From positions 3,162,001 through 3,226,000 of the forward strand of contig NZ_JADQDF010000001.1 of the NCBI RefSeq assembly GCF_019263585.2: a stretch of DNA of 64,000 nucleotides. The letters run 5' to 3'. This DNA is from Pseudonocardia oceani (lineage in GTDB: Bacteria > Actinomycetota > Actinomycetes > Mycobacteriales > Pseudonocardiaceae). The notes under the pieces are model-generated. The model saw only the letters and a program-made list of their open reading frames with translations, had not been told where the DNA came from and ran no database searches. A program made the translations under genes and the position numbers. Positions 1 to 8,253 of the stretch are shown here, in pieces. How positions within the stretch are numbered: position 1 is the first letter of the stretch; each line of letters begins with the position of its first letter.

Positions 1-1
1 C

Positions 2-1273
2 GTCTCGCCGCCGCTGATCATCGGCTCCGCCGCCGGGCTGACGCCGGCCGAGTCGGCCACGCTCGTCACCGCGGCGCTGTTCGTCTCCGGGCTGGGCACG
101 CTGCTGCAGTCGTTGGGCCTGCCCCACGTCGGGTCGAGGCTGCCGCTGGTGCAGGGCGTGTCGTTCGCGGCCGTCGGCACGATGACGGCGGTCGCCACGG
201 ACGCCTCGATCGGTGCCCCGGCCACCCGGCTGGCCACGATCTTCGGCGCGGTCATCGTCGCCGGGCTGATCGGGTTCGTCATCGCGCCGGTGTTCGCGGG
301 GCTCGTGCGGTTCTTCCCGCCGGTCGTCACCGGGTGCGTCATCACGATCATCGGGCTCTCGCTGTTCCCGGTGGCGCTGCGCTGGATCCGGGGCAACCCG
401 ACGGTCCGCGACGCATCCGGCGCGATGGTCGAGAACCCCGACTTCGGGTCGGCGCTGAGCCTGTTGCTCGGGCTGGTCACGCTCGTCGCGACGCTGGTGA
501 TCGCGCGGTTCGGCCGCGGCACCTGGTCGCGCCTCGCGGTCATGTTGGGCCTGGTGTTCGGCACGGTCGTCGCCACGCTGATGGGCCGGGTCGACTGGAG
601 CCGGGTGGGTACGGGTCCGGTCTTCCAGCTCCCGCAGCCGTTCCTGTTCGGCGCCCCGGTGTTCTCCATCGGGGTGATCGTCTCGATGACGGTCGTGATC
701 CTGGTGATCATGGCCGAGACGACGGCCGACATCCTCGCCGTCGGCGAGATACTCGGGACGCCGACGCCCCGGAAGCGGATCGCGGCCGGGCTGCGCGCCG
801 ACATGGGCGCCACCGCGATCGCGCCGGTGTTCAACGGATTCCCGATCAGCGCGTTCGCCCAGAACGTCGGCATGGTGGCGATGACCGGGATCCGGTCGCG
901 GTTCGTCGTGGCCGCGGGCGGCGCGATCCTCGTGCTGCTCGGCCTGCTCCCGGTGCTCGGGCGCGTCATGAACGCGATTCCGCTGCCGGTGCTCGGCGGG
1001 GCCGGGATCGTGCTGTTCGGCTCGGTGGCGGCGGCGGGCATCCGGACGCTGTCGAAGGTCGAGTTCACCAACGCCAACATCCTCATCGTGGCCAGCTCGA
1101 TCGGCATCGGGATGATCCCGATCACCGTCCCGGAGGTCTACGAGAACATCCCCGAGTGGCTGCACAAGATCCTGGAGTCGGGCATCAGCGCGTGCGCGAT
1201 CGTGGCGGTGCTGCTCAACCTGGCGTTCAACCACTTCACGCAGGCCGAGCCGGAGGTCCCGGCGGAGCACTGA
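2..1273 (+). CDS. NCS2 family xanthine/uracil permease (5' truncated by window edge)
   Basis: This is an integral membrane nucleobase:cation symporter of the NCS2 family, taking up a purine or pyrimidine base (xanthine, urate or uracil). The open frame runs unbroken from the left edge of the window, so the true start lies outside and 423 residues are visible. Hydrophobic helices run along the whole length. The family signature is seen as FNGFPISAFAQNVG followed by a conserved T and G, and a second conserved block begins ETTADILAVGE. The last two dozen residues are hydrophilic and should be cytoplasmic. The 3' end overlaps by 38 bases the end of the decayed gene on the other strand. The substrate cannot be fixed from sequence alone. 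Confidence 0.9.
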   Translation, partial: VSPPLIIGSAAGLTPAESATLVTAALFVSGLGTLLQSLGLPHVGSRLPLVQGVSFAAVGTMTAVATDASIGAPATRLATIFGAVIVAGLIGFVIAPVFAGLVRFFPPVVTGCVITIIGLSLFPVALRWIRGNPTVRDASGAMVENPDFGSALSLLLGLVTLVATLVIARFGRGTWSRLAVMLGLVFGTVVATLMGRVDWSRVGTGPVFQLPQPFLFGAPVFSIGVIVSMTVVILVIMAETTADILAVGEILGTPTPRKRIAAGLRADMGATAIAPVFNGFPISAFAQNVGMVAMTGIRSRFVVAAGGAILVLLGLLPVLGRVMNAIPLPVLGGAGIVLFGSVAAAGIRTLSKVEFTNANILIVASSIGIGMIPITVPEVYENIPEWLHKILESGISACAIVAVLLNLAFNHFTQAEPEVPAEH

Positions 1274-1968
1274 GGAGGTCGAGCCCGGCGCGGTCGACCC
1301 CGGTCGCCTCGGTCACCTCGGCCTCGTCGAGCGCCCCGCAGTCCAGGCCCGCGCGCAGGGAGCCGGCCAGGGCGCGGGCCGTGGCGGGCTCGTCCAGGAA
1401 GCCGGAGTCGGCCCGCTCGCGGTAGGCCCGCGGCCGGGCCGCCGACTCCGGGAAGGACTCGCGGTGGAACGCGAAGCCGGTGACGAACCGGCTCGGCAGG
1501 TGCCCGGGGTGCAGGTCCCCGCCCTGGGCGATGCCGTGCTCCAGCGAGCGGCGGACCAGCCGCCCGTGCAGCGCCCACGCCGCCCGCACCTGCTCGGGGC
1601 GGTCACCTTCGGCAGCGTCAGCACGAACCCCTCGGGTACGGAGCCCAGCGCCCCGGGGAACACCTCGAGGGTCCGCACCGCGCGCCGCCGCGAGAGCAGC
1701 TCCAGGCTGCGGAACCGGATGCCGTGGAACGGGGTGCCGGTCGGGGTCGGCGCCACGCGGACGGCGGCGGCGTCCTCCTCGTCGTCGGGGCGCGGGCCGT
1801 AGCCGTCCTCCAAGTCGACGCGCAGGTCCTCGATCGGCTCGGTGGCGAGCTTGGCCCGCACCCGGGCGTGGACGTCGGCGGCCAGGCCGGGCGCGAGGCC
1901 CCACACCTCGGCGACGTCGGCGGCGCCGGGGCGTGGGCGTCGAACAGGTCCAGCTCGTCGGCGTTCAC
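1236..1968 (-). pseudogene. Decayed DUF6986 / HpcH-HpaI aldolase-like gene
   Basis: This is a remnant of a DUF6986 protein (related to citrate lyase beta/HpcH aldolases, normally about 400 residues). The pieces lie in three frames. A short N-terminal piece containing LDLFDAHAPAP starts at the GTG at 1968. After a frameshift near 1940 the next piece runs from WGLAPGLAADVHARVRAKLA through EDLRVDLEDGYG to FVLTLPKVT. A second break near 1605 joins LPKVTAP directly to EQVRAAWALHGRLVRR and the C-terminal QGGDLHPGHLPSRF region. In intact relatives more than 100 residues, including the middle of the barrel, separate these last two pieces, so a large internal deletion accompanies the frameshift. The usual first 60 or so residues are also missing. 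The piece order and reading direction make a sequencing error an unlikely full explanation. Confidence 0.8.
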
Positions 1969-2014
1969 CGGCCCATCATGGCGGCGCGGTCGTCCCGGCG
2001 GGCGCTCGCCCGGA

Positions 2015-2071
2015 GTTGCAGCAAGGCCACCTCGTGGACGGTTCGTCACGTGGAGGTGGCCTTGCTGCAAC
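2015..2071. repeat. 19-bp perfect inverted repeat (hairpin)
   Basis: The arms at 2015-2033 (GTTGCAGCAAGGCCACCTC) and 2053-2071 are exact reverse complements with a 19-base loop. The element sits between the end of the FUSC gene and the start of the decayed DUF6986 gene. It could act as a factor-independent terminator for the FUSC transcript (no T tract is visible), or be a copy of a dispersed palindromic repeat. No second copy was seen in this window. Confidence 0.75.
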
Positions 2072-2088
2072 CGGTCGGGCGGCGCCCC

Positions 2089-3171
2089 TCACGACGCCCG
2101 CATCGCCGCCAGCGCCTCGGTCCGGGTCAGCCCGGTGGCCTGCAGCAGGTCCAGCGCGATCGAGCGCAGCTGCGCCACGATCACCTGCTCCGAGGGCCCC
2201 GGCACCCACACCTCCGACAGCACCACCGCGTGCCGCACGACGTCGAGCACGGGTTCGCGCGCCCGCTCCCGGTCGCCCTCGCGGCCCAGCTCGGCGGTCA
2301 GCGTGCCGACGGCGGCCGACAGCTCGCCGAGCGCGTCGGCCAGCTCGGGCGCGGCGGGCTCGTCGTCGAGCAGGGCCTGGTAGGTGCGCCGGGCCAGGAC
2401 GCGGGCGTTGCGCATGGCGTAGTCGGCGCGCTCGGCCAGCTCGCCGTAGCGGCCCAGCTGCCGGCGCCGGCGCCGGTACAGCGGGGCGACGGTCGCGACC
2501 TCGTGCCCGCCGCGCAGCGCCGTCCGCAGCTCGTCGATCAGCGGCTGGGAGGCCCGGGCCCGCTCCAGCGCGTCGAGGGCGACCGAGGGGTCGCGCTCGC
2601 GCAGGGCGTCGCCGGTGCGGGCGAGGACCGCGGCCAGCTCGTCGAGCAGGGAGCGGGCCCCGCGCTGCACCGGTCGCACGGGATCGGTGGGGATCACGCC
2701 CGCCACCAGCACGCCGACGAGCCCGCCGATGAGGGCGTCGACGCAGCGGTCGAGGCCGCCGACGTCGCCGGGCGGCAGCAGCGTGGCCACCAGCACCGCC
2801 GACGAACCGGCCTGCGCCACCAGCAGCGTCGCCCCGTCGGCGAACACGGCGACCGACATCGCCAGTGCGACGACCAGCACGATCTGCCACGCACCGGAGC
2901 CGATCTGGGAGATCAGCAGGTCGCCGACCAGCACCCCGACGCTGACGCCCGCCACCAGCTCGGCGACGCGGCGCAGCCGGCTGGTGAGCGACAGCCCCAG
3001 GGAGATGACCGCCGCGATGGGGGCGAAGAACGGGCGGGCGTGGCCGACGAGGTCGCTCGCGACGTACCACGCGAGCCCGGCCGCCACCGCGCACTGCAGG
3101 ATCGGCAGGGCCGACAGCGCCACCCGGCGGCCGCGGGCGCGCAGGTGCGCGCGCAGTCGCCGGCCGCGCAC
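2089..3171 (-). CDS. FUSC / aromatic acid exporter family membrane protein
   Basis: This is a predicted inner-membrane protein of the FUSC/ArAE (DUF939-like) group, whose members are thought to export aromatic acids or other small organics. Of its 360 residues, about the first 150 form six hydrophobic segments (the first is LPILQCAVAAGLAWYVASDL). The remainder is a cytoplasmic helical, Arg- and Ala-rich region. The start chosen is the GTG at 3171, two bases after the stop of the DUF3151 gene. The longer open frame upstream lies entirely inside that gene. The two genes probably form one transcript, closed by the hairpin just downstream. The substrate is unknown. Confidence 0.8.
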   Translation of the reverse strand: MRGRRLRAHLRARGRRVALSALPILQCAVAAGLAWYVASDLVGHARPFFAPIAAVISLGLSLTSRLRRVAELVAGVSVGVLVGDLLISQIGSGAWQIVLVVALAMSVAVFADGATLLVAQAGSSAVLVATLLPPGDVGGLDRCVDALIGGLVGVLVAGVIPTDPVRPVQRGARSLLDELAAVLARTGDALRERDPSVALDALERARASQPLIDELRTALRGGHEVATVAPLYRRRRRQLGRYGELAERADYAMRNARVLARRTYQALLDDEPAAPELADALGELSAAVGTLTAELGREGDRERAREPVLDVVRHAVVLSEVWVPGPSEQVIVAQLRSIALDLLQATGLTRTEALAAMRAS

Positions 3172-3173
3172 GC

Positions 3174-3587
3174 TCAGCCCAGGCCGAGGGCCGCGGGCGC
3201 GGCGGGGTCGGACTCGGTGAGGAAGGTGGCGGTGCGCTCGGCCTCGTCGCTCTCCCCGATCGCGACGGCGGCGCGGTGCAGGGCGGCGAGCGCGCGCAGG
3301 AAGCCGCGGTTGGGCTCGTGCGACCACGGCACCGGGCCGAAACCCTTCCAGCCGTTGCGCCGCAGCATGTCGAGGCTGCGGTGGTAGCCGGTGCGCGCGT
3401 AGGCGTAGCCGGTGATCGTCTCGCCGGCGTCGAGCGCGTTCTCGGCGAGCTGCGCCCAGGCGATGGCCGACGTCGGGTGGTCGGCGGCCACCTTCGCGGG
3501 GTCGGCGCCGCCGTCGAGCTCGGCGGCGGCCGGGTCGACCGGGAGCAGGGTGGGGTCGGGTCCGAGCAGGTTGCCGTGCAGCGTCAT
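3174..3587 (-). CDS. DUF3151 family protein
   Basis: This is a conserved actinobacterial cytoplasmic protein of 137 residues belonging to DUF3151 (M. tuberculosis Rv0360c group), of unknown biochemical function. The family core is clear: a start of MTLHGNLLGPDPTLLP, the helix around HPTSAIAWAQLAENAL, then GYHRSLDMLRRNGWKGFGPVPWSHEPN and FLRALAALHRAAVAIGE. The ATG at 3587 is chosen because homologs begin there and the upstream extension has no family character. It is transcribed with the FUSC gene immediately downstream. In M. tuberculosis the orthologue also lies near fba, as here. Confidence 0.88.
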   Translation of the reverse strand: MTLHGNLLGPDPTLLPVDPAAAELDGGADPAKVAADHPTSAIAWAQLAENALDAGETITGYAYARTGYHRSLDMLRRNGWKGFGPVPWSHEPNRGFLRALAALHRAAVAIGESDEAERTATFLTESDPAAPAALGLG

Positions 3588-3644
3588 GGCCCCATCCTGC
3601 CCGCTCGTCCCGCGGGCCGGCACGCCAGTGGTCGTGCCGGGGGA

Positions 3645-4185
3645 TCAGTCGTCGTCCCCGTCGGCCCGGTCGGCGGCCGCCTCGGTCACGGTGCGGACGT
3701 CGACGCTGCCGAACGCGCCGGAGGTGTCGACGGTGATCTCGGGGCCGGTGCCCGTGCCGGCGCAGGCCGCACCGCAGTCGACCGAGCCGAACACCACCGC
3801 CCCGTTCGTGACCACCCGGGCGTCGTCGGGCACCACGACCTCGGTGCCGGAGAACCGGAACCCGAGTTCGACGCGGTCGTCGCCGGGAGCCACGGCGATC
3901 GTGCGGCTGCTGAACACCGCCGCGCCGTCCTCGCGGCCGAGGAGCTGCCCACGCCCCACAGCACCGCCGCCCCGGCGACGAGGACGCCGAGCAGGCGGCC
4001 GGCGCGGCGGGCCCACGACGGCACGTCCGCCGACCGTCCGACGGCGACCGGTCCGCGGACCGCCGCGGCGCGGCGGGGAGGTCGGAGGTGAGTGCGTCCA
4101 GGTCGGCCTGCGTCCGGGCCTCCCCAGGCCTTCGCCGAGCGCTCCTCGTGCTCGGTGAGGGCCAGCCGCCCCTCGTCGGCCTTCC
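3645..4185 (-). pseudogene. Decayed DUF1707 plus LiaF-like (DUF2154) membrane protein gene
   Basis: Fragments of one protein lie in alternating frames. From the 5' side: a DUF1707 piece (DEGRLALTEHEERSAKAW), a shift near 4123 to EARTQADLDALTSDLPAA, a return to a frame encoding a membrane helix (GRLLGVLVAGAAVLWGVG), then a further shift near 3950 to a LiaF-type C-terminal domain. That domain runs from LGREDGAAVFSS through VELGFRFSGTEVVVPDDARV to GAFGSVDVRTV and an acidic tail. The first half of DUF1707 is missing: the remnant begins right after the fba stop codon. DUF1707-TM-LiaF proteins are normally single polypeptides. The C-terminal 123-residue frame is open and could still be translated, but no good start serves it. 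Confidence 0.75.
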
Positions 4186-5217
4186 CTACTTCAGCTTCTG
4201 GCCCGTCGAGCGCAGGTTCTCGCAGGCCAGCGTCACGCGCTCGGCCATGTTGAGCTCGGCCGCCTTGAGGTAGGTGCGCGGGTCGTAGGTCTTCTTGTTG
4301 CCGACCTCGCCGTCGACCTTGAGCACGCCGTCGTAGTTGCTGAACATGTGGCCCGCGATCGGCCGCGTGAACGCGTACTGGGTGTCGGTGTCGACGTTCA
4401 TCTTCACGACGCCGTAGTCGAGCGCCTCGTGGATCTCCTCGATGAGCGAGCCGGAGCCGCCGTGGAAGACCAGGTCGAACGGCTTGGCGCCGGCGTCGAG
4501 CCCGAGCTTGGCGATCGCCACCTCCTGGCCCTGCTTGAGGATCTCCGGGCGGAGCTTGACGTTGCCCGGCTTGTAGACGCCGTGCACGTTGCCGAACGTG
4601 GCTGCGAGCAGGTAGCGGCCCTTCTCGCCGGTGCCCAGGACCTCGACGGTGCGCTCGTAGTCGCCGGGGGCGGTGTAGAGCTTGTCGTTGATGTCGTTCG
4701 CGACGCCGTCCTCTTCGCCGCCGACGACGCCGATCTCGACCTCGAGGATGATCCGCGCCTTGCCCGCGAGCTCCAGCAGCTCGGCGGCGATGGAGAGGTT
4801 CTCCTCCAGCTCCACCGCGGAGCCGTCCCACATGTGGCTCTGGAACAGCGGGTTCTCGCCGCGGTCGACCCGCTCCTGGCTGATCGCGATCAGCGGGCGG
4901 ACGAAGCCGTCGAGCTTGTCCTTGGGGCAGTGGTCGGTGTGCAGGGCCACGTTGACCGGGTAGTGCTGCGCGGCGACGTGCGCGAACTCGGCCAGCGCCG
5001 TCGCGCCCACGACCATGTCCTTGACGCGGGTGCCGGACAGGAACTCCGCGCCGCCCGTCGACACCTGGATGATGCCGTCGCTCTCCGCCTCGGCGAAGCC
5101 GCGCAGCGCCGCGTTCAGGGTCTCGCTGCTCGTCACGTTGATGGCGGGGTAGGCGAACCGACCGCTCTTGGCGTTGTCCAGCATCTGGTTGTAGATCTCG
5201 GGCGTGGCGATAGGCAC
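4186..5217 (-). CDS. fba: Class II fructose-bisphosphate aldolase
   Basis: This enzyme cleaves fructose 1,6-bisphosphate to glyceraldehyde 3-phosphate and dihydroxyacetone phosphate, and runs the reverse reaction in gluconeogenesis. It is the zinc-dependent class II type, 343 residues, of normal length. Zinc and active-site blocks are visible: NVALHTDHCPKDKL, LEVEIGVVGGEEDG, the TFGNVHGVYKPG block with a zinc-binding His, LVFHGGSGS and the NVDTDTQYAFTRP region. The GTG at 5217 (protein start PIATPEIYNQML) is preceded by GAGGAGG about ten bases upstream. The longer frame to 5274 lacks family similarity. The decayed DUF1707 gene follows downstream and a divergent ECF sigma gene lies upstream. 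Confidence 0.96.
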   Translation of the reverse strand: MPIATPEIYNQMLDNAKSGRFAYPAINVTSSETLNAALRGFAEAESDGIIQVSTGGAEFLSGTRVKDMVVGATALAEFAHVAAQHYPVNVALHTDHCPKDKLDGFVRPLIAISQERVDRGENPLFQSHMWDGSAVELEENLSIAAELLELAGKARIILEVEIGVVGGEEDGVANDINDKLYTAPGDYERTVEVLGTGEKGRYLLAATFGNVHGVYKPGNVKLRPEILKQGQEVAIAKLGLDAGAKPFDLVFHGGSGSLIEEIHEALDYGVVKMNVDTDTQYAFTRPIAGHMFSNYDGVLKVDGEVGNKKTYDPRTYLKAAELNMAERVTLACENLRSTGQKLK

Positions 5218-5287
5218 GGGTGTGGCCCTCCTCGACGTTGACCGGTGCGCGTGTTCGGACGCAGTATCGCGCACTAGTCTGGGGCCC

Positions 5288-5869
5288 GTGGCTGCCGACG
5301 GGATCGAGCGCGCCGTCGAGCAGACGCTCAGCGGCCTGCGCAGGCTCGACCCCGTCCCGCCCGCGCCCGCCCCGAACGCCCCGCTGACGCTGGCCGACCT
5401 CTACCGCGACCACCGCGTGCGGCTCGTCCGCCTCGCCGTGCTGCTCGTCGACGACCCGGCCACCGCCGAGGACGTCGTCCAGGAGGCGTTCGCCGGCCTG
5501 CACCGGCACTGGTCCGGGCTGCGCGACGAGGCCGCGGCCGTCGGGTACCTGCGCACGGCCGTCGTCAACGGGTCGCGGTCGGTGCTGCGCCGCCGCCGCA
5601 CCGCGCGCGAGTACGTTCCGCCCCACCAGGTCAACGCCCGCTCGGCCGAGTCGCTCGCGATGCTGTCGGCCGAGCACCAGGCCGTCGTCGACGCCCTGTC
5701 GACGCTGCCCCCGCGCCAGCGCGAGGTCCTCGTGCTGCGCTACTACGGCGGGCTGAGCGAGGCCGAGATCGCCGACGCCACCGGGATCAGCCGCGGCACC
5801 GTCAAGTCGACGGCGAGCCGGGCGCTCGACGCGGTGTCGCACGTGCTGCGGCCGAAAGGGGCGCCGTGA
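5288..5869 (+). CDS. ECF-type RNA polymerase sigma factor
   Basis: This is a small extracytoplasmic-function sigma factor of 193 residues. Region 2 is seen around LADLYRDHRVRLVRLAVLL and DDPATAEDVVQEAFAGLHRHW. Region 4 is seen as LPPRQREVLVLRYYGGLSEAEIADATGISRGTVKS, a helix-turn-helix that reads the -35 element. It resembles the SigE-like ECF group common in Streptomyces. The start chosen is the GTG at 5288, because the upstream extension overlaps the fba promoter. Its stop codon overlaps the GTG of the next small gene, so the two are translationally coupled. That partner is the likely regulator or sensor. Confidence 0.88.
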   Translation: MAADGIERAVEQTLSGLRRLDPVPPAPAPNAPLTLADLYRDHRVRLVRLAVLLVDDPATAEDVVQEAFAGLHRHWSGLRDEAAAVGYLRTAVVNGSRSVLRRRRTAREYVPPHQVNARSAESLAMLSAEHQAVVDALSTLPPRQREVLVLRYYGGLSEAEIADATGISRGTVKSTASRALDAVSHVLRPKGAP

Positions 5870-6084
5870 CCGCCGACCCCGAGCGCCGGCTCGCCGAGGC
5901 GCTGCGCGCGCAGGCCCGCGGCGGCGGGCGGCCGATGATGCCGCCCCGGGGCGAGCCCGAGCCGGCGCCCGGGATGTCGGTGCGCACGGCGCTGCTGCTG
6001 GCCCTGCTCGGCGGCGCGATCCTGGGCACGGTGCTGGCGCTGCTCTCGCTCCTGACGCCGGGGCTGCTGCCGGCGCTGGGCTGA
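5866..6084 (+). CDS. Small single-pass membrane protein coupled to the ECF sigma gene
   Basis: This 72-residue protein has a hydrophilic, Arg- and Pro-rich N-terminal half and one membrane helix (TALLLALLGGAILGTVLALLSLL). It starts at a GTG overlapping the sigma-factor stop by four bases. No zinc-binding anti-sigma motif (HxxxCxxC) is present. By position it could anchor or inhibit the sigma factor at the membrane; that role is inferred from context only. Confidence 0.7.
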   Translation: MTADPERRLAEALRAQARGGGRPMMPPRGEPEPAPGMSVRTALLLALLGGAILGTVLALLSLLTPGLLPALG

Positions 6085-6169
6085 GCGCCGGGCCGCTCCG
6101 CGAGCGGGGTCCGGGCGCTGCGCGGGCTGGCTCCGGAGCCGGGCCGACCTGCCGGTACCGTCACGTCCC

Positions 6170-6817
6170 GTGACGACGACGCTGGCCCTGGGCCCGGAGT
6201 GGCTGCAGCCCGATGCGATCATCACCTGGCTGGGGCCGTGGGCGCTGGTCGGGCTGGCGCTCATCGTGTTCGCCGAGTGCGGCCTGCTGCTGGGGTTCTT
6301 CCTCCCCGGTGACTCCCTGTTGTTCACCGCGGGGCTGTTCGTCGCGCAGGGGGCGATCCAGTTCCCGCTGTGGCTGGTCTGCGCGCTGCTCGTCGTCGCC
6401 GCGTTCGTCGGCAACGTCATCGGCTACTACATCGGCCGCGCCGCCGGCCCCGCCGTGTTCGACAAGCCCGAGTCGCGGCTGTTCAAGCCCAAGCACGTCG
6501 CGCGCACGCAGGAGTTCTTCGACAAGTACGGCACCCGCGCGATCGTCCTGGGCCGGTTCGTGCCGATCGTGCGCACGTTCATCACGGTCATGGCGGGCGT
6601 CGGCCGCATGGACGCGCGCCGCTACTTCACCTACTCGCTGTTCGGCGGCGTGCTGTGGGCCGCGGGCGTCACGGTGCTGGGGTTCTGGCTCGGCCAGTTC
6701 CAGTTCGTGCGCGACAACATCGAGCTCATGCTGCTGCTGATCGTGTTCCTCTCCGTGGTGCCGATCGTCATCGAGATCGTCCGCGCGCGGCGCACCCCGG
6801 GGGTGCACGCCCGCTGA
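6170..6817 (+). CDS. DedA family membrane protein
   Basis: This DedA/VTT-domain integral membrane protein has 215 residues. DedA proteins act as lipid flippases or transporters needed for envelope integrity. Typical blocks are the acidic FAECGLLLGFFLPGDSLLF segment, the GNVIGYYIGRAAG helix pair, and the conserved arginine loop GRFVPIVRTFITVMAGVGRM. The GTG at 6170 gives a normal length for the family. The M. tuberculosis orthologue (Rv0364) likewise lies beside fba. Confidence 0.92.
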   Translation: MTTTLALGPEWLQPDAIITWLGPWALVGLALIVFAECGLLLGFFLPGDSLLFTAGLFVAQGAIQFPLWLVCALLVVAAFVGNVIGYYIGRAAGPAVFDKPESRLFKPKHVARTQEFFDKYGTRAIVLGRFVPIVRTFITVMAGVGRMDARRYFTYSLFGGVLWAAGVTVLGFWLGQFQFVRDNIELMLLLIVFLSVVPIVIEIVRARRTPGVHAR

Positions 6818-6888
6818 TCCGGTCGAAGGAGCGGTCGCCGAGCGCGCAGCGGTCGGGAAGTGACCGCAGGCCCGGCCACGCTGGGTCC

Positions 6889-7311
6889 ATGACCAGCACC
6901 GCGCGCCCCGTCGGCCTGCACCTCTACCTCGCCTACCGCGACGCCCCGGCCGCCCTGCGGTGGCTGGAGGCGGCGTTCGGGTTCGTCACGATCAACGAGA
7001 TCCCCGACGACCGCGGCGGCGTCGCGCACGCCGACCTGCGCCGCGACGACGCGGTGGTCGTGGTGTTCAGCGACGACGGCGCCGGTTACGACCGGCCCGC
7101 CCCGCGCGGCGAGACCACCGGCCGAGGGGCGTACCTGAGCATGCCCGACGAGGCCGCGGTCGACGCCGTGTTCGCGACGGCGGTCGCGGCGGGCGCCACT
7201 GCCGTCTGGGAGCCGGCGGCGTCGGACTGGAACCACCGCTGCCGGGTGCTCGACCCCGAGGGCCACGAGTGGACCTTCGCCACCCTGCGGCCCGGCGACG
7301 AGGCCTACTGA
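6889..7311 (+). CDS. VOC (glyoxalase/bleomycin-resistance fold) protein
   Basis: This 140-residue protein has the vicinal-oxygen-chelate fold with paired beta-alpha-beta-beta-beta modules. The first half contains LYLAYRDAPAALRWLEAAFGF and the second ends in the typical RVLDPEGHEWTFATL strand. The ATG at 6889 follows a clear intergenic gap after the DedA gene. Proteins with this layout are often PhnB-like and of unknown substrate. Its stop overlaps the end of the convergent NUDIX gene by a few bases. Confidence 0.85.
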   Translation: MTSTARPVGLHLYLAYRDAPAALRWLEAAFGFVTINEIPDDRGGVAHADLRRDDAVVVVFSDDGAGYDRPAPRGETTGRGAYLSMPDEAAVDAVFATAVAAGATAVWEPAASDWNHRCRVLDPEGHEWTFATLRPGDEAY

Positions 7312-7733
7312 CGGTCGCGGAACAGCGCCAGCGTGGCGGGGAGCTGGCTGTGCAGCGGGTGCGGCAGGTCGTCGAGGGTGAACCAGCCGAGCTCGTCGAA
7401 CTTGTCCGGCTCGCCGAGCGCCACCCCGGCCGGATCCACGCGGACGGCGTGCACGACGGCCACCCAGTGCGCCACCGGGTCGCCGCGCAGGACGTTGCGC
7501 ACGCCGATGGCCTCGATCGCGACGGGCTCGGTCGCGTACTCCTCGCGCACCTCCCGCGCGACGGCCGCGGCCAGCTCCTCGCCGTGCTCCAGGGCGCCGG
7601 CGCCGGAGTCCCAGGTGCCGGGCTCGTCGCGGGCGCCGGGGCCGCGGCGGGCCAGCAGGATCCGGCCCTCGGCGTCGTGGCAGACGAAGACGCAGGAGAC
7701 GGCGGGAGCGGTCAGCGGATCGGCGGGCACCAC
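7305..7733 (-). CDS. NUDIX hydrolase
   Basis: This is a NUDIX-family pyrophosphohydrolase of 142 residues. The Nudix box reads GALEHGEELAAAVAREVREE, matching the GX5EX7REUXEE pattern. The strand after it and the TLDDLPHPLHSQLPATLALF region fit the MutT/IDI-like subgroup acting on nucleoside or isoprenoid diphosphates; the substrate cannot be told. It starts at one of two adjacent GTG codons (7733 or 7730). It is convergent with the VOC gene, the ends overlapping by seven bases. Confidence 0.88.
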   Translation of the reverse strand: MVPADPLTAPAVSCVFVCHDAEGRILLARRGPGARDEPGTWDSGAGALEHGEELAAAVAREVREEYATEPVAIEAIGVRNVLRGDPVAHWVAVVHAVRVDPAGVALGEPDKFDELGWFTLDDLPHPLHSQLPATLALFRDRQ

Positions 7734-7818
7734 GTGATCCTAGGCGGCGGGCGTCGCGTCCCTCGTCGTGCGAGCCGCGCGGCCCGGAACTGTCGGGGGT
7801 CGGCCCTACCGTGCCCGC

Positions 7819-8247
7819 ATGAGCACCGAACGCTTCATCCACCAGGTCGACCAGTACGACGCGTGGCAGCGCGAGACGATCCGCGGCCACGGCTGGGCGC
7901 TGCAGGCGGTGCTCGGCGAGGAGGAGTCGCCCCCGTTCGTCTACACGATCGGGCTCTACGGGTTCGGCCATCCCGAGCTCATCCTCTTCGCGACGTCGCA
8001 GGCCACCGCGGCCACGGTGCTCAACGACCTCGGCGAGCTGGTGCGCGCCGGCCGCATCCTGGAGCCGGGCGAGCGCGTGGCCCTGCCCAGCGGCGGGGTG
8101 CACCTGCTGGCGTTCCCGGAGTCCGAGCACCGGCTCCACGCCGCGCACGACCTCTACGGCGGCAGCGTGCCCGCGATGCTGGTCGTACCGGCCGACGACC
8201 TGGTCGACACGCCCGGCGAGGACGGTCCCTGCGCGTTCTGCCGCTGA
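7819..8247 (+). CDS. DUF4262 family protein
   Basis: This is a 142-residue cytoplasmic protein of the DUF4262 family, of unknown function. The family core is visible as ESPPFVYTIGLYGFGHPELI followed by a helical region and a short C-terminal strand set. The C-terminus ends in CAFCR, a CxxC-like pair that might bind metal but is not a known family feature. The ATG at 7819 is preceded by a gap after the NUDIX start region. The gene is monocistronic by position. Confidence 0.8.
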   Translation: MSTERFIHQVDQYDAWQRETIRGHGWALQAVLGEEESPPFVYTIGLYGFGHPELILFATSQATAATVLNDLGELVRAGRILEPGERVALPSGGVHLLAFPESEHRLHAAHDLYGGSVPAMLVVPADDLVDTPGEDGPCAFCR

Positions 8248-8253
8248 GCCCCG

